From the NCBI RefSeq assembly GCF_002105195.1, contig NZ_MUHU01000008.1, positions 558,001 through 622,000 of the forward strand: DNA of 64,000 nucleotides, given 5' to 3'. This stretch comes from Derxia lacustris (GTDB taxonomy: Bacteria > Pseudomonadota > Gammaproteobacteria > Burkholderiales > Burkholderiaceae_E). Below are positions 18,435 through 29,400 of the stretch, piece by piece. Each line of letters starts with the position of its first letter. Position 1 is the stretch's first letter. The position numbers and the translations under genes were made by a program. Under the pieces are notes generated by a model. It had not been told where the DNA came from and did no database searches. It saw nothing but the letters and a program-made list of their open reading frames with translations.

Positions 18435-20714
18435 ATGACAAGATCCCGAATTGCCGCAGCCGTATTCGCGGCCTGCATGACGCCCGCTGCCTATGCGGTC
18501 GATCCGTTTGTCATCAAGGACATTCGCGTCGAAGGCGTGCAGCGCACCGAGCCCGGAACCGTATTCAGCTATCTGCCATTTCGCATCGGCGACAGCTACA
18601 ACGATGAAAAGGGTGCCGCCGCGATTCGCGCGCTGTATGCCGCCGGTTTTTACCGCGATGTGCGGCTGGAAGTGGAGGGCGAAACCCTGGTGGTGACCGT
18701 CGAGGAAAGGCCGGCGATCTCGTCGATCAATTTCTCGGGCGCCAAGGAATTCGAGGCCGACAAGCTCAAGCAGGCCTTGCGCGACGTGGGCATCGCGGAA
18801 GCGCGCACCTTCGACCGCAGCCAGCTCGATCGCGCCGAACAGGAGCTCAAGCGCCTGTATCTGTCGCGTGGCAAATATGCGGTGAGCATTTCCACCACCG
18901 TCACGCCGCAGGAACGCAATCGCGTCGCCATCAATTTCACCATCGAGGAAGGCGATGTCGCGACGATCAAGCAGATCCATTTCGTCGGCACCAAGGCCTT
19001 CACCGAGAAGGAATTGCTGAAGGAAATCCAGCTCACCACGCCGGGCTGGTTTACCTGGTTCAGCAAGCGCGACCAGTATTCCAAGCAGAAACTCACTGCC
19101 GACCTCGAAACGCTGCGCTCTTTCTATCTGAATCGCGGCTATCTCGAATTCAATGTCGAATCGACCCAGGTGTCGATCACGCCGGACAAGCGCGACATCT
19201 ACATCACGGTGGCAATCACCGAAGGCCAGAAATACACGGTCTCGGATGTGAAGCTCGCCGGCGATCTGCTCGACAAGCGCGCCGAACTCGAAACCGCGCT
19301 GGTGCTCAAGCCGGGCCAGACCTTCAGCGGCCAGGATCTCAACGACTCGATCAAGCAGATCAACGAGAAGCTCGGCAATTACGGCTATGCATTTTCCAAT
19401 GCCAATGCCTCGCCCGATATCGACCGTGAAAAGTCCACCGTGGCATTCACCATCGTGGTCGATCCGGGCCGCCGGGTTTATGTGCGGCGGGTCAATATCG
19501 CCGGCAATGCGCGTACCCGCGATGAAGTGATCCGGCGTGAATCGCGCCAGCTCGAAGGCGGCTATTTCGACGGTGAGCGCGTGCGTCAGTCGCGCGACCG
19601 CATCGACCGGCTCGGTTTCTTCGAGGAAGTGAAGGTCGATTCGCCGGCGGTTTCGGCGGCGCCCGACCTGCTCGATGTGAACTACACGGTCAAGGAACGC
19701 GCGACCGGCACGCTCAATGTCGGCGCGGGTTTCTCCTCGACCGACAAGCTGGTGCTGACCGCATCGATTTCGCAGAACAATCTTTTCGGCACCGGCAATT
19801 CGCTGTCGTTCGAAGTCAATACCAGCAAGGTCAATCGGACCTTTGCGATTTCCCAGACCAATCCCTATTTCACGGTCGACGGCATTTCGCAGGGTTTCGA
19901 CATCTATACCCGCACCTACAATCCCACTTCACTCAACCTGGGCGATTACAAGGTGCGCAGTACCGGTGCCGGCGTGCGTTTCGGCTTTCCGGTCTCCGAT
20001 TTCAATACCGTGGTGTTCGGCCTGAATGCGGAAAACACCGACATCACGGTCGGCTCGGCCAGTCCGTCGCGCTACAAGCAGTACGTCGACCTGTTCGGCG
20101 AATCGAGCACCGGCGCGACCGCCTCGCTCGCCTGGATCAACGACACCCGCGATTCGGGCCTGGCGCCAACCCGCGGCCGTTATGGCCGGGCCTCGATCGA
20201 AGCCACGCTGCCGGTATTCGACCTGCGCTATTACCGCGCAACGGTCCAGCAGCAATGGTTCAAGCCGATCACGCGCGATTTCACCTTTGCGCTCAATGGC
20301 GAGGCCGATTACGGCAAGGGTTTCGGCGGCAAGCCGCTGCCGCTGTTCAAGTATTACTACGCGGGCGGCATCGGCACGGTGCGGGGTTTCGAGCCGGGTT
20401 CGCTGACGACGACGCGCGATTCCAATGGCTATTCGCTCGGCGGTGCCAGCCGGGTGTTCGGCAATGCTGAATTCCTGTTTCCGTTGCCGGGCACCAGCGA
20501 CCGCACGGTTCGGCTGTTTACCTTCCTCGACGGTGGCAATACTTTCCCCGAAGGCGAAGGCATCAAGTTTTCGAATCTGCGCTATTCCACCGGTTTCGGC
20601 GTGAGCTGGCTTTCACCGGTCGGGCCGCTCAAGCTTTCGCTCGGCAAGCCGCTCAATTCCAAGCCGGGCGACCGCGAGCAGCGTTTCCAATTCCAGCTCG
20701 GCACGGGTTTCTGA
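18435..20714 (+). CDS. bamA: Outer membrane protein assembly factor BamA
   Basis: BamA is the central beta-barrel of the BAM complex, inserting outer membrane proteins. The 759-residue product starts with a signal peptide (MTRSRIAAAVFAACMTPAAYA), then five POTRA domains (about 24-420) and a 16-stranded barrel with the loop-6 VRGF motif (GTVRGFEPGS) and a C-terminal Phe (FQLGTGF). I chose ATG 18435 because it gives the signal peptide; an upstream in-frame TTG at 18393 does not. Codons ending in A/T are more common here than in dxr or lpxD. It lies between rseP and skp, the standard order. Confidence 0.97.
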   Translation: MTRSRIAAAVFAACMTPAAYAVDPFVIKDIRVEGVQRTEPGTVFSYLPFRIGDSYNDEKGAAAIRALYAAGFYRDVRLEVEGETLVVTVEERPAISSINFSGAKEFEADKLKQALRDVGIAEARTFDRSQLDRAEQELKRLYLSRGKYAVSISTTVTPQERNRVAINFTIEEGDVATIKQIHFVGTKAFTEKELLKEIQLTTPGWFTWFSKRDQYSKQKLTADLETLRSFYLNRGYLEFNVESTQVSITPDKRDIYITVAITEGQKYTVSDVKLAGDLLDKRAELETALVLKPGQTFSGQDLNDSIKQINEKLGNYGYAFSNANASPDIDREKSTVAFTIVVDPGRRVYVRRVNIAGNARTRDEVIRRESRQLEGGYFDGERVRQSRDRIDRLGFFEEVKVDSPAVSAAPDLLDVNYTVKERATGTLNVGAGFSSTDKLVLTASISQNNLFGTGNSLSFEVNTSKVNRTFAISQTNPYFTVDGISQGFDIYTRTYNPTSLNLGDYKVRSTGAGVRFGFPVSDFNTVVFGLNAENTDITVGSASPSRYKQYVDLFGESSTGATASLAWINDTRDSGLAPTRGRYGRASIEATLPVFDLRYYRATVQQQWFKPITRDFTFALNGEADYGKGFGGKPLPLFKYYYAGGIGTVRGFEPGSLTTTRDSNGYSLGGASRVFGNAEFLFPLPGTSDRTVRLFTFLDGGNTFPEGEGIKFSNLRYSTGFGVSWLSPVGPLKLSLGKPLNSKPGDREQRFQFQLGTGF

Positions 20715-20741
20715 GCCATGTCTTTGAGAGGACAAGCAGTC

Positions 20742-21278
20742 ATGTCGATGACGCGCACGACCACCACGGCGCGCCTGGCCGGATTCATGGCCTGCGCGCT
20801 GCTCACCCTGCCGCTCCAGGCGCAGGCCGACGATGGCTTGAAGGTGGGTTTTGTCAGCACCGAGCGCGTGATGCGCGATTCGGCGCCCGCCAAGGCCGCC
20901 CAACAGCGTCTTGAAGGCGATTTCGCCAAGCGCCAGAAGGAGCTGGAGGACATGGCGGCCCGGCTCAAGGCAGCGTCCGACAAGCTCGACAAGGACGCCG
21001 CCGTGCTGTCCGACAGCGAGCGCGGCCGGCGCCAGAAGGATCTGGCCGACCAGGATCGCGACTTCCAGCGCCGCCAGCGCGAACTGCGCGAAGACCTCAA
21101 TCAGCGTCGCAACGAGGAAGTGACCGCGCTGCTCGACCGCGCCAACAAGGTCATCCGCCAGATCGCCGAGAGCGAGAAGTACGACCTGATCCTGCAAGAG
21201 GCGGTGTATTTCGGCCCGCGCATCGACATCACCGAGAAGGTGCTGAAGGCGCTCAACCAGCAGGCGGCCGGCAAGTGA
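20742..21278 (+). CDS. skp: Periplasmic chaperone Skp/OmpH family
   Basis: Skp holds unfolded outer membrane proteins in the periplasm on their way to BamA. The 178-residue product has a signal peptide ending in LQAQA, then [21 protein letters not shown], a long charged coiled-coil (residues about 60-135) and a C-terminal segment that rejoins the small trimerisation core ([19 protein letters not shown]). I chose ATG 20742, which has GAGAGGA upstream; ATG 20718 is also in frame. The stop overlaps the GTG start of lpxD by four bases. Confidence 0.93.
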   Translation: MSMTRTTTTARLAGFMACALLTLPLQAQADDGLKVGFVSTERVMRDSAPAKAAQQRLEGDFAKRQKELEDMAARLKAASDKLDKDAAVLSDSERGRRQKDLADQDRDFQRRQRELREDLNQRRNEEVTALLDRANKVIRQIAESEKYDLILQEAVYFGPRIDITEKVLKALNQQAAGK

Positions 21279-22342
21279 GGGCCAATCCTGCTTTGCGTTT
21301 TTCGCTTGCCGATCTGGTCGCAAGCGTCGGCGGTTCGCTGCTCGGCAACGAGAAGACCGAGATCAGCGGCTTTGCGCCGATCGAGCGCGTGAGCCCGACC
21401 GAGGCGGCCTTCGTCGAGCAGCCGCGCTTTCTGGGCGCGGCGCGCGAGGTGCAGGCGGCGGCGATCATCCTGCGGCCCGGCGACGCGGCGAAGATGGACG
21501 GCCATCGCTCGCAGGCGCTCTGGCTGCACGACAACCCCTATCTCGCGTTTGCGCGCGCGGCCCAGGAAATCGAGCGCAGGCGCCATCCGCGCCTGCTGCA
21601 GGGCGTGCATCCGACGGCGGTAGTGTCGAGCGATGCCACGCTGCATCCGAGCGCCAATGTCGGCGCCGGCGCGGTGATCGAGGCCGGTGCGCGCATCGGC
21701 GCGGGTGCCGACATCGGCGCGCTCGCCTATGTGGGTGCCGACGTCGTGATCGGAGACGACACCGAGCTGGAGGCGCGCGCGACAGTGCATCACGGCTGCG
21801 TGATCGGTGCGCGCTGCATCCTGCATTCGGGCTGCGTGATCGGCGCCGACGGCTTTGGTCTGGCGCCCGACCGCGGCACCTGGGTCAAGATTCCGCAGGT
21901 CGGCCGGGTGGTCATCGGCGACGACGTGGAAATCGGCTGCAACACCACCATCGACCGCGGCGCGCTCGACGACACGCGCATCGGCAACGGCGTCAAGCTC
22001 GACAATCTGATCCAGATTGGCCACAACTGCGAGATCGGCGATCACACCGCCGTTGCGGGCTGCGCCGGCATCGCCGGCAGCGTCAAGATCGGCAAGCACT
22101 GCATGATTGCCGGCGCCGCGATGATCGGCGGCCACATCGAGATCTGCGACAACGTGTTCATCTCGGGCGCGACCTCAGTGTTCAAGTCGATCACCGAGCC
22201 GGGCCGCTACTCCGGCACCACGCCGATCCTGCCGCATCGCGACTGGGAGAAGAACGCCGTCGTGGCGCGCAATCTCGTCGAACTCCGGGCGCGTCTGCGC
22301 GCCCTTGAAAAGCTGGTCGCGAATCCCGCCGACCAGTCCTGA
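21275..22342 (+). CDS. lpxD: UDP-3-O-(3-hydroxyacyl)glucosamine N-acyltransferase
   Basis: LpxD adds the second acyl chain in lipid A synthesis, using acyl-ACP. The 355-residue product has the N-terminal uridine-binding domain ([24 protein letters not shown]) and a long left-handed beta-helix made of hexapeptide repeats (about 105-300). The catalytic His is in [10 protein letters not shown] near residue 249. It starts at GTG 21275, overlapping the skp stop as GTGA, so it depends on translational coupling. fabZ follows after 85 bases. Confidence 0.97.
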   Translation: MRANPALRFSLADLVASVGGSLLGNEKTEISGFAPIERVSPTEAAFVEQPRFLGAAREVQAAAIILRPGDAAKMDGHRSQALWLHDNPYLAFARAAQEIERRRHPRLLQGVHPTAVVSSDATLHPSANVGAGAVIEAGARIGAGADIGALAYVGADVVIGDDTELEARATVHHGCVIGARCILHSGCVIGADGFGLAPDRGTWVKIPQVGRVVIGDDVEIGCNTTIDRGALDDTRIGNGVKLDNLIQIGHNCEIGDHTAVAGCAGIAGSVKIGKHCMIAGAAMIGGHIEICDNVFISGATSVFKSITEPGRYSGTTPILPHRDWEKNAVVARNLVELRARLRALEKLVANPADQS

Positions 22343-22427
22343 ATGCAGCGCCCGCCGTTCGCGCGGGCTGCTCGCCACCACCTAGCCGCCCCCCGTCGCG
22401 GCGCCTGCCGAGACCTACCGGACAGCC

Positions 22428-22886
22428 ATGGACATCAACGAGATCCTCAAGCATCTGCCGCATCGCTTTCCGATGCTGCTCATCGACCGCGTGCTCGAAA
22501 TCGAGCCCGGCAAGCGCATCAAGGCGCTGAAGAACGTGACGATGAACGAGCCCTTCTTCCAGGGCCATTTCCCGCATCTGCCGGTGATGCCGGGCGTGCT
22601 CATCGTCGAGGCGATGGCGCAGGCGGCCGGCGTGCTGTCGTTCAAGACCATGGGCATCCTGCCGAGCGACGACTCGGTCTATCTGTTTGCCGGCATCGAC
22701 GGCGCGCGCTTCCGCAAGGCCGTGGTGCCGGGCGACCAGCTCATCCTCGAGATCGAGACGGTTCGCCAGTCGAAGAGCCTGGGCAAGTACGTCGGCAAGG
22801 CCTATGTCGACGGCCAGCTCGCGGCCGAGGCGACGATGCTGTGCACGCTGCGCTCGACCGCAGACGCGGCCAAGGTGCCTGCATGA
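22428..22886 (+). CDS. fabZ: 3-hydroxyacyl-[acyl-carrier-protein] dehydratase
   Basis: FabZ dehydrates 3-hydroxyacyl-ACP in fatty acid elongation and competes with LpxA for 3-hydroxyacyl-ACP, which explains its place in the lpx cluster. The 152-residue hot-dog fold protein has the catalytic His and Glu in [20 protein letters not shown]. The N-terminus [20 protein letters not shown] is typical. Its stop overlaps the lpxA start (ATGA at 22883-22886). Confidence 0.97.
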   Translation: MDINEILKHLPHRFPMLLIDRVLEIEPGKRIKALKNVTMNEPFFQGHFPHLPVMPGVLIVEAMAQAAGVLSFKTMGILPSDDSVYLFAGIDGARFRKAVVPGDQLILEIETVRQSKSLGKYVGKAYVDGQLAAEATMLCTLRSTADAAKVPA

Positions 22887-23665
22887 GCCGCATCCACCCG
22901 ACCGCCATCATCGAGCCCGGTGCCGAGCTTGGCGCCGAGGTGGACATCGGGCCCTACGTCGTCGTCGGCCCGCACGTAAGGATCGGCGACCGCACGCGCA
23001 TCGCCGCGCATGCGCTCATTACCGGCCACACCACGATCGGCGCCGACAACCGCATCTTTTCGTCCTGTTCCATCGGCGAGGTGCCGCAGGACATGAAGTA
23101 CCGCGACGAGCCCACGCGCCTCGTCATCGGTGACCGCAACACCATCCGCGAGTGCTGCACCTTCAACATCGGCACGGTGCAGCAGGACGGCGTCACGACC
23201 TTCGGCAGCGACAACTGGGTGATGGCCTATGTGCATGTCGCGCACGACGTGGTGGTCGGCAACCATTGCGTGCTGGCCAATGCGGTGACCCTCGCCGGCC
23301 ATGTGACGGTCGGCGATCACGTCACCATCGGCGGGCTGTCGGGCGTGCATCAGTTCTGCCGCATCGGCACGCAGGCGATGGTCGGCGGCATGACCAAGAT
23401 CGTGCAGGACGTGGCGCCCTACATCACGGTCGACGGCAATCCGGCCGAGGTGCACGGGCTCAATCTGCTGGGCCTGCGCCGGCGCGGTTTCAGCAATGAA
23501 GAGATCAATCAGCTCAAGAAGGCGCAAGGCTTTGTCTGGCGCGACGGGCTGACGCTCGACGAGGCCAGGCTGCGGCTGGCCGAACTCGCGGCCGAGACCG
23601 GCAATGCGCATGTGCAGACGCTGCTCGATTTCGTGTCCGTGGCCGGTCGCGGCCTGGTGCGCTGA
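22883..23665 (+). CDS. lpxA: Acyl-[ACP]--UDP-N-acetylglucosamine O-acyltransferase
   Basis: LpxA starts lipid A synthesis by acylating UDP-GlcNAc. The 260-residue protein is a left-handed beta-helix from residue 1 ([14 protein letters not shown]) to about 190, with the catalytic His in [13 protein letters not shown] near residue 120, followed by a helical C-terminal domain. The start is fixed by the ATGA overlap with fabZ and the typical [10 protein letters not shown]-terminus. lpxB follows after 35 bases. Confidence 0.97.
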   Translation: MSRIHPTAIIEPGAELGAEVDIGPYVVVGPHVRIGDRTRIAAHALITGHTTIGADNRIFSSCSIGEVPQDMKYRDEPTRLVIGDRNTIRECCTFNIGTVQQDGVTTFGSDNWVMAYVHVAHDVVVGNHCVLANAVTLAGHVTVGDHVTIGGLSGVHQFCRIGTQAMVGGMTKIVQDVAPYITVDGNPAEVHGLNLLGLRRRGFSNEEINQLKKAQGFVWRDGLTLDEARLRLAELAAETGNAHVQTLLDFVSVAGRGLVR

Positions 23666-23700
23666 GCGCGGCGGGCCGGGCAGATGAAGCGGAGCGGCGC

Positions 23701-24903
23701 ATGAGCGGGCAGGCCAGCGCCAGCGCGGCCGGCCTTGCGACGACGCTGGGCCCGGCCGTTGCCGCCACGCCGGCGCGGCTCGCGATGGTGGCCGGCGAAC
23801 CCTCCGGCGACCTGCTCGCCAGCCTGCTGCTGCGCGGCCTCGACGCCCGCCTGCCCGGCAGCGAGATCTGGGGCATCGGCGGACCGAAGATGGCCGCCGA
23901 AGGCTTTCGCCTGACCGAATCGATGGACCCGCTCTCGGTGCACGGCTACTGGGACGCGATCCGCAGCCTGCGCGAGATCTTTGCTGTGCGGTCGCGGCTG
24001 TTCGCTGCCATCGCGGCCGACCGGCCCGACGCCTTCATCGGCGTGGATGCGCCCGACTTCAACTTTGGCGTCGAGGAGCGGCTGCGCGGCCAGGGCATCA
24101 AGACCATCCATTTCGTGAGCCCGTCGATCTGGGCCTGGCGCGGCGGGCGCATCGAGCGCATCAAGCGCGCGGTCGATCTGATGCTGTGCATGTTTCCGAT
24201 GGAGCCGCCGATCTATCGGCGCGCCGGCATTCCCTGCGCCTATGTCGGTCATCCGCTGGCCGACGAGATTGCGCTGCAACCCGATCCGGCCGCCGCGCGC
24301 GCGCGTCTGGGCCTGCCGGCCGATGCCGAACTGCTGGCGCTGCTGCCCGGCAGCCGGCGCGGCGAGGTCGAGCGCATCGGGCCCGATTTCATCGCTGCCG
24401 CGCGCTGGCTGCATGCGCGCGAGCCGGGCATCCGCTTTGTCGTGCCGATGGCCAATGCGCGGCTGCGCGCCATGTTCGAGGCGCTGCCGGGCGCGCGCGG
24501 CGAGCTGCCGATCACCATCGTCGACGGTCATTCGCATGACGTGATCGAGGCCTGCGACGCGGTGCTGGTCGCGAGCGGCACGGCCACGCTCGAATGCGCG
24601 CTCTACAAGAAGCCGATGGTCATCAGCTATCGCGTGGCCGGGCTGACTGCGCTCATCATGCGGCGCATGGGCTATCTGCCCTGGGTCGGCCTGCCCAACA
24701 TCCTCGAAAACGAATCGCTGGTGCCCGAGCTGCTGCAAGAGGCGGCCACGCCCGAGGCGCTCGGCGCAGCGGCGCTGACCGCACTGCGCGACGCCCAGCT
24801 GCGCGCCAGACTCGCCGAGCGCTTTACCGCGCTGCACCACCGCCTGCGCTGCGATACCGGCAGCCGCGCCGCCGAGGCCATCGCCACCTGCCTCGGCCGC
24901 TGA
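23701..24903 (+). CDS. lpxB: Lipid-A-disaccharide synthase
   Basis: LpxB joins UDP-2,3-diacylglucosamine and lipid X into the disaccharide backbone. The 400-residue GT-B-like product has [31 protein letters not shown] and [11 protein letters not shown], all family signatures, and a C-terminal [20 protein letters not shown] donor-binding region. The first 25 residues are an Ala-rich extension before the core. The enzyme is peripheral at the inner membrane. rnhB starts 64 bases later. Confidence 0.97.
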   Translation: MSGQASASAAGLATTLGPAVAATPARLAMVAGEPSGDLLASLLLRGLDARLPGSEIWGIGGPKMAAEGFRLTESMDPLSVHGYWDAIRSLREIFAVRSRLFAAIAADRPDAFIGVDAPDFNFGVEERLRGQGIKTIHFVSPSIWAWRGGRIERIKRAVDLMLCMFPMEPPIYRRAGIPCAYVGHPLADEIALQPDPAAARARLGLPADAELLALLPGSRRGEVERIGPDFIAAARWLHAREPGIRFVVPMANARLRAMFEALPGARGELPITIVDGHSHDVIEACDAVLVASGTATLECALYKKPMVISYRVAGLTALIMRRMGYLPWVGLPNILENESLVPELLQEAATPEALGAAALTALRDAQLRARLAERFTALHHRLRCDTGSRAAEAIATCLGR

Positions 24904-24967
24904 CGCGCCGGGCCGGCCAGCCGGCCACGCCCCCCGCACCGCCCACTTCCTTCCCCGATTGCCACCG

Positions 24968-25636
24968 ATGTCCCGCACCCCGACCCGCGCCGAACTTGCC
25001 ACCTATGTCGTGCCCGACTTCGGCCCCGACGTGCGCTGCCTGTGCGGCGTGGACGAAGCCGGGCGTGGCCCGCTCGCCGGCTCGGTGGTGGCGGCCGCCG
25101 TGGTGCTCGACCCGGCGCGGCCGATCGCCGGTCTGGCCGATTCCAAGGCGATGAGTGAGCGCCGCCGCGAGGCGCTGGCGCCGGTCATCCGCGAACGCGC
25201 GCTTGCCTGGTGCGTGGCCGAGGCCACGGTCGAGGAGATCGACCGGCTCAACATCCTGCAAGCCACCTTCCTCGCGATGCGGCGCGCGGTGGCGGGGCTC
25301 GCGCTCGACGGTGCGCCGCTGCTGCCCGATCTGGTCGCCATCGACGGCAACCAGGACCCGCGTCTTGGCTTGCGCACCGCGCTGGTGGTGAAGGGCGATG
25401 CGCTCGTGCCGTCGATCTCGGCCGCGTCGATCCTGGCCAAGACCGCGCGCGATGCGCAGCTGCGCGAGCTGCATCTGCTGCATCCGCACTACGGCTTTGA
25501 CCGGCACAAGGGCTATGGCACGGCCGAGCACATGGCCGCGATCCGCAGGCACGGCGTGCTGGCGGCGCACCGGCGCTCGTTCGCGCCCATCGCCCAGCAG
25601 CTGCTGTTGGGCAATCTCACGGAGCAGGGCGCATGA
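24968..25636 (+). CDS. rnhB: Ribonuclease HII
   Basis: RNase HII removes single ribonucleotides and RNA from RNA-DNA hybrids. The 222-residue product has the acidic active site in [13 protein letters not shown] (Asp29, Glu30), a third Asp in LVAIDGNQ and the [14 protein letters not shown] stretch with the last metal ligand. ATG 24968 is chosen over an in-frame TTG nine bases upstream. It follows lpxB, as in most proteobacteria, and overlaps the next gene by four bases. Confidence 0.96.
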   Translation: MSRTPTRAELATYVVPDFGPDVRCLCGVDEAGRGPLAGSVVAAAVVLDPARPIAGLADSKAMSERRREALAPVIRERALAWCVAEATVEEIDRLNILQATFLAMRRAVAGLALDGAPLLPDLVAIDGNQDPRLGLRTALVVKGDALVPSISAASILAKTARDAQLRELHLLHPHYGFDRHKGYGTAEHMAAIRRHGVLAAHRRSFAPIAQQLLLGNLTEQGA

Positions 25637-26403
25637 AGCTCGTCACCTCGCGCGAAAACCCCGGATTCAAGCAGCTGCGCGCCGTCGGCCAGGGCAAGGA
25701 ACGCGGGCTGGCGCTGCTCGACGGCATTCATCTGTGCGAAGCCTGGAGCCAGCGCGACTGGCCGGTGATGCTCTGCGCCTTTGTCGAGGATGCGGCGCCG
25801 CGTGCCGACGTGGCCGCGCTGATCGAGGCCGCGCGCCAGGCCGGCGCCGAGCTGCTGGCGCTGAGCCACACGCTCATGGGTCAGGTGTCGCAGCTCGATT
25901 CGCCGGCGCCCATCGTCTATGTGGTGCAGCCGCCGCCGAGCGATCTGGCCAGTCTTGCCGGCCGCGATGCCATCGCGCTCGACGGCGTGCAGGACCCGGG
26001 CAACGTGGGAACCATGCTGCGCACCGCCGCCGCTGCCGGCGTGCAGGTCGCCATCGCCGGGCCGGGCACCGCCGGCTTCTGGTCGCCCAAGGTGTTGCGC
26101 GCCGGCATGGGTGCGCAGATGGCGCTCGATTGCGTCGAGGTCGACGACCTTGGCGCGGCGCTCGATGCGCTCGGCCTGCCGGTCATCGGCACGGTGGTGC
26201 GCGGCGCGACTTCGCTCTACGACTTTGATCTGCGCCGGCCGCGCGCCTGGGTGTTCGGCAATGAAGGTCGCGGGCTGTCGCTGCGCATCGATGCGCGGCT
26301 CGACGAGCGCTGCACCATCCCGCACAGCGGCGCGATCGAATCGCTCAACGTCGGCGCGGCCGCCGCCGTCTGCCTGTTCGAGATGCAGCGCCAGCGCCGC
26401 TGA
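25633..26403 (+). CDS. RNA 2'-O-methyltransferase, TrmH/SpoU family
   Basis: A 256-residue SpoU-family methyltransferase. The N-terminal substrate-binding part begins [19 protein letters not shown], and the C-terminal knotted SPOUT domain has motif 1 ([18 protein letters not shown]), motif 2 ([10 protein letters not shown]) and motif 3 ([18 protein letters not shown]). This domain uses SAM to methylate ribose in rRNA or tRNA; the exact target cannot be told from sequence alone. Its start overlaps the rnhB stop as ATGA, so the two are coupled. The stop codon forms part of a hairpin shared with the convergent GGDEF-EAL gene. Confidence 0.93.
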   Translation: MKLVTSRENPGFKQLRAVGQGKERGLALLDGIHLCEAWSQRDWPVMLCAFVEDAAPRADVAALIEAARQAGAELLALSHTLMGQVSQLDSPAPIVYVVQPPPSDLASLAGRDAIALDGVQDPGNVGTMLRTAAAAGVQVAIAGPGTAGFWSPKVLRAGMGAQMALDCVEVDDLGAALDALGLPVIGTVVRGATSLYDFDLRRPRAWVFGNEGRGLSLRIDARLDERCTIPHSGAIESLNVGAAAAVCLFEMQRQRR

Positions 26404-26420
26404 AGCGCGGCCTCAGCGGC
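26396..26420. terminator. Hairpin at the convergent rRNA methyltransferase/GGDEF-EAL junction
   Basis: GCCGCTGA (26396-26403) pairs perfectly with TCAGCGGC (26413-26420) around a 9-nt loop. The arms contain the stop codons of both converging genes. There is no T-run on either side. The layout resembles the yaeQ junction at 440-470. Confidence 0.4.
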
Positions 26421-29400
26421 CGGCCGACGACGGCGTGATCGGCCGCCGGCCGGCGGTCATCTGCTCGCGCAGCATGTCGGCAAACACCTCGGGCGCCACC
26501 GCCGGGCTGAACAGATAGCCCTGGTAGGCATCGCAGCCGCATTCCTTGAGGAAGGCGAGCTGGGCCCGGTTCTCCACGCCCTCGGCAATCACATGCAGGC
26601 CGATGCCGCGCCCCAGGCTGATGACCGCGCGCGTGATGGCGGCGTCGCCGGTGTCGTGCAGCAGGTCGCGCACGAAGCTCTGGTCGACCTTGAGCGCATC
26701 CACCTCCAGCTGCTGCAGATGCGACAGGCTGGAATAGCCGGTGCCGAAGTCGTCGATGGCGATGCTCATGCCGAGCCGCTTGAGCGCCGCGATCACCTTC
26801 TTGGTCATGGCCACGTCGAACAGCATCGAGGTCTCGGTCACCTCCAGCTCCAGCCAGGCCGGATCGGCGCCGGTCTCGACCAGAATCGTCGAGATGCGGT
26901 CGATCAGGTCGCGCATCAGCAGCTGGCGCGCCGAGAAATTGACCGACACGGTGCCGAAGTCGATGCCGGCGCGCTGCCATTCGCGCAGCTGCTCGCAGGC
27001 GCGCCGGAACACCCAGATGCCCAGGTCGAAGATCAGCCCGGTTTCCTCGGCCACGCGGATGAACTTCTTGGGCGGCACTTCGCCGAGCTCGGGATGGGTC
27101 CAGCGCAGCAGCGCCTCGGCGCCTTCGATCAGGCCATCGGCCACGCCGACGCGCGGCTGGTAGTGCAGCCGCAGCTGGTTGGTCGCCATCGCCACCCGCA
27201 GTGAGAACTCGATCAGCGACTGCTCCTCATGCTCGCGCGCCAGATCGTCGCTGTAGAACTCGAACCGGCCCTTGCCGCGCTCCTTGGCGTGATACATCGC
27301 CACGTCGGCATTCTTGAGCAGCTGGTTGGCATCGTTGCCATGCTCGGGAAACACGGCGATGCCGACGCTGCCGGCGACCGTGAGCATGTGGCCTTCGACC
27401 GGGATCGGCTGGTTGAGCGCCGCCAGCACCTTGTTGGCGATGTGCTGGGCCGCCGGCCGCACCTTCGGATGCTCGATGACCACCATGAACTCGTCGCCGC
27501 CCATGCGCGAGACAGTGTCGCTCTTGCGCACGCAGCTCTTGAGGATGCGCGCCACCGCCAGCAGCAGCTGGTCGCCGACGCGATGGCCGAGCGTGTCGTT
27601 GACGTTCTTGAAATGGTCCAGATCGATGAACAGCGCCGCCACGCCGTGACCGGTGCGACGCGCGCGGTCGAGCGCCTGGGCCAGCTCGAATTGCAGACTT
27701 GAGCGGTTGGGCAGCCCGGTCAGCGAATCGAAGGCGGCGAGTTGCTGGAGCCGCGCCTCGGCCTCGACGCGCTGGTTCACGTCCTGCACCAGCGCAAAGA
27801 TCGAGGTGACCGCGCCGGTCTCGTCGGCCAGTGCCGATATGTACCACTCGCACCAGATGCGGCTGCCGTCGGCGCGCGTGACGCGCTGGAGCGCCGAGAC
27901 GCGCTGCTGCAAGCCCGACAGCACCAGCGCGAACGAGCGCGTGATCGCATCGACCTCGCCGAGCCCGATCATCTCCAGATCCCAGACGCTGCGGCCCTGC
28001 ACCAGATCGCGCTGCCAGCCAAACAGCCGCTCGGCGCGCTCGGTCCAGCGGGTGATGGCGAGATCGGCATCCAGCTCAAGCGCGGCCAGCGGCGAATTGT
28101 CGAGATGCGACGACAGCAGCGAATTGGCGCGCCGCAGCTCCTCCTGGCTGGCTTGCAGCTCGCGCTGCTGGCCCTTGAGATCGTCGACATCGAACAGCAC
28201 CAGATACACGCCGCTCACCGCGCCGTCGGCGCCGCGCTGCGGCACGAAGCGCAGCCGCCACCAGCGCCGGCGGCCGTCGGGCGCGGGCAGTTCGCGCTCG
28301 GTCGTCACCTCGTAGCCTTCGCGGGCGCGCGCCATCATCGGGCCGATCACGTCGATGACGCGCGGCGTGGCCAGCTCGCTGGCCGGGCGGCCGACCGCCT
28401 CGTCGGTAATGCCGAACAGCTCGCGCAGGCTGCTGTTGGCAAAGCGCAGCCGGTCGTCGGTGTCGAACAGCGCGATCGGCGTGCCGATGGAATTCATCGC
28501 GCGTTGCAGTTCCTGCACCGAGGCGTCGTAGGCGGCGCGCGCCTGCCGCGCCTCATGCACGTCGCGGAAGATGAGGTAGGAGCCGCGCGGCTCGGCGCCG
28601 ATGCCGAGCGAGCTGCCCGGATCGAAGTCGGGCAGCCAGCGCACCTCGACCCAGCGCGCCGTGTGGCGCTCGCCGGGCTGGCCGAACAGCGGCAGCAGGC
28701 GCTCCTCGACCAGGCTTTCGCCGTGGCGGATGCGGGCGATGGCGGCATCGAGCTCGCAGTCCATGGCGTGACCGAGCAGCTCGACGATGGGCCGGCCGGC
28801 GGCGCTGGCGCCGTCGAGCCCGAGCGCCAGGCTGAAGGCGCGGTTGGCCACGCTGACGCGGAATTGCGCATCGAGATACGCGAGCGCCAGCGGCACGTTG
28901 TCGATGAACTGGCGCACCCGCAGCTCGCGGCCCTCGATCTCGCTGCGCGCGAGCCGCTCGCCATGCACGTCGAGCGCGATGCCGTAGACGCCGACCACCT
29001 CGGCGCCGGCGCGGTTGGGCACCAGGGTGATGCGCAGCCAGTGCGGCTCGCCGTCGGGCTGGGGCAGCAACTGCTCGTAGGCGATGTGTTCGCCGGCGAG
29101 GGCGTGATCGAGATGGCCGGCGAGGTCGAGCGCCAGGCTGCCGCCGAACAGCGCATGGCCCTGGCGGTTGCCGAAGGTGACGTGGTGCTGGTGGTCGAAA
29201 TAGGCGACCGCGAGCGGCAGCGCATCGAGATAGCCGTAGAAGCCGCCATCCGGCGGCGGCAGCAGCGCATCGGGCGTGGCAGCGAGCACGGCCTGCGCCA
29301 GCGCGTCGGCATCGGGCGCCGGCGCGATCTCGGGGCCGACCAGCACGCAGCCGCAGGCGCGGCCGGCAGCATCGCGATCCACCCGCAGGCTGAAGCCGCC

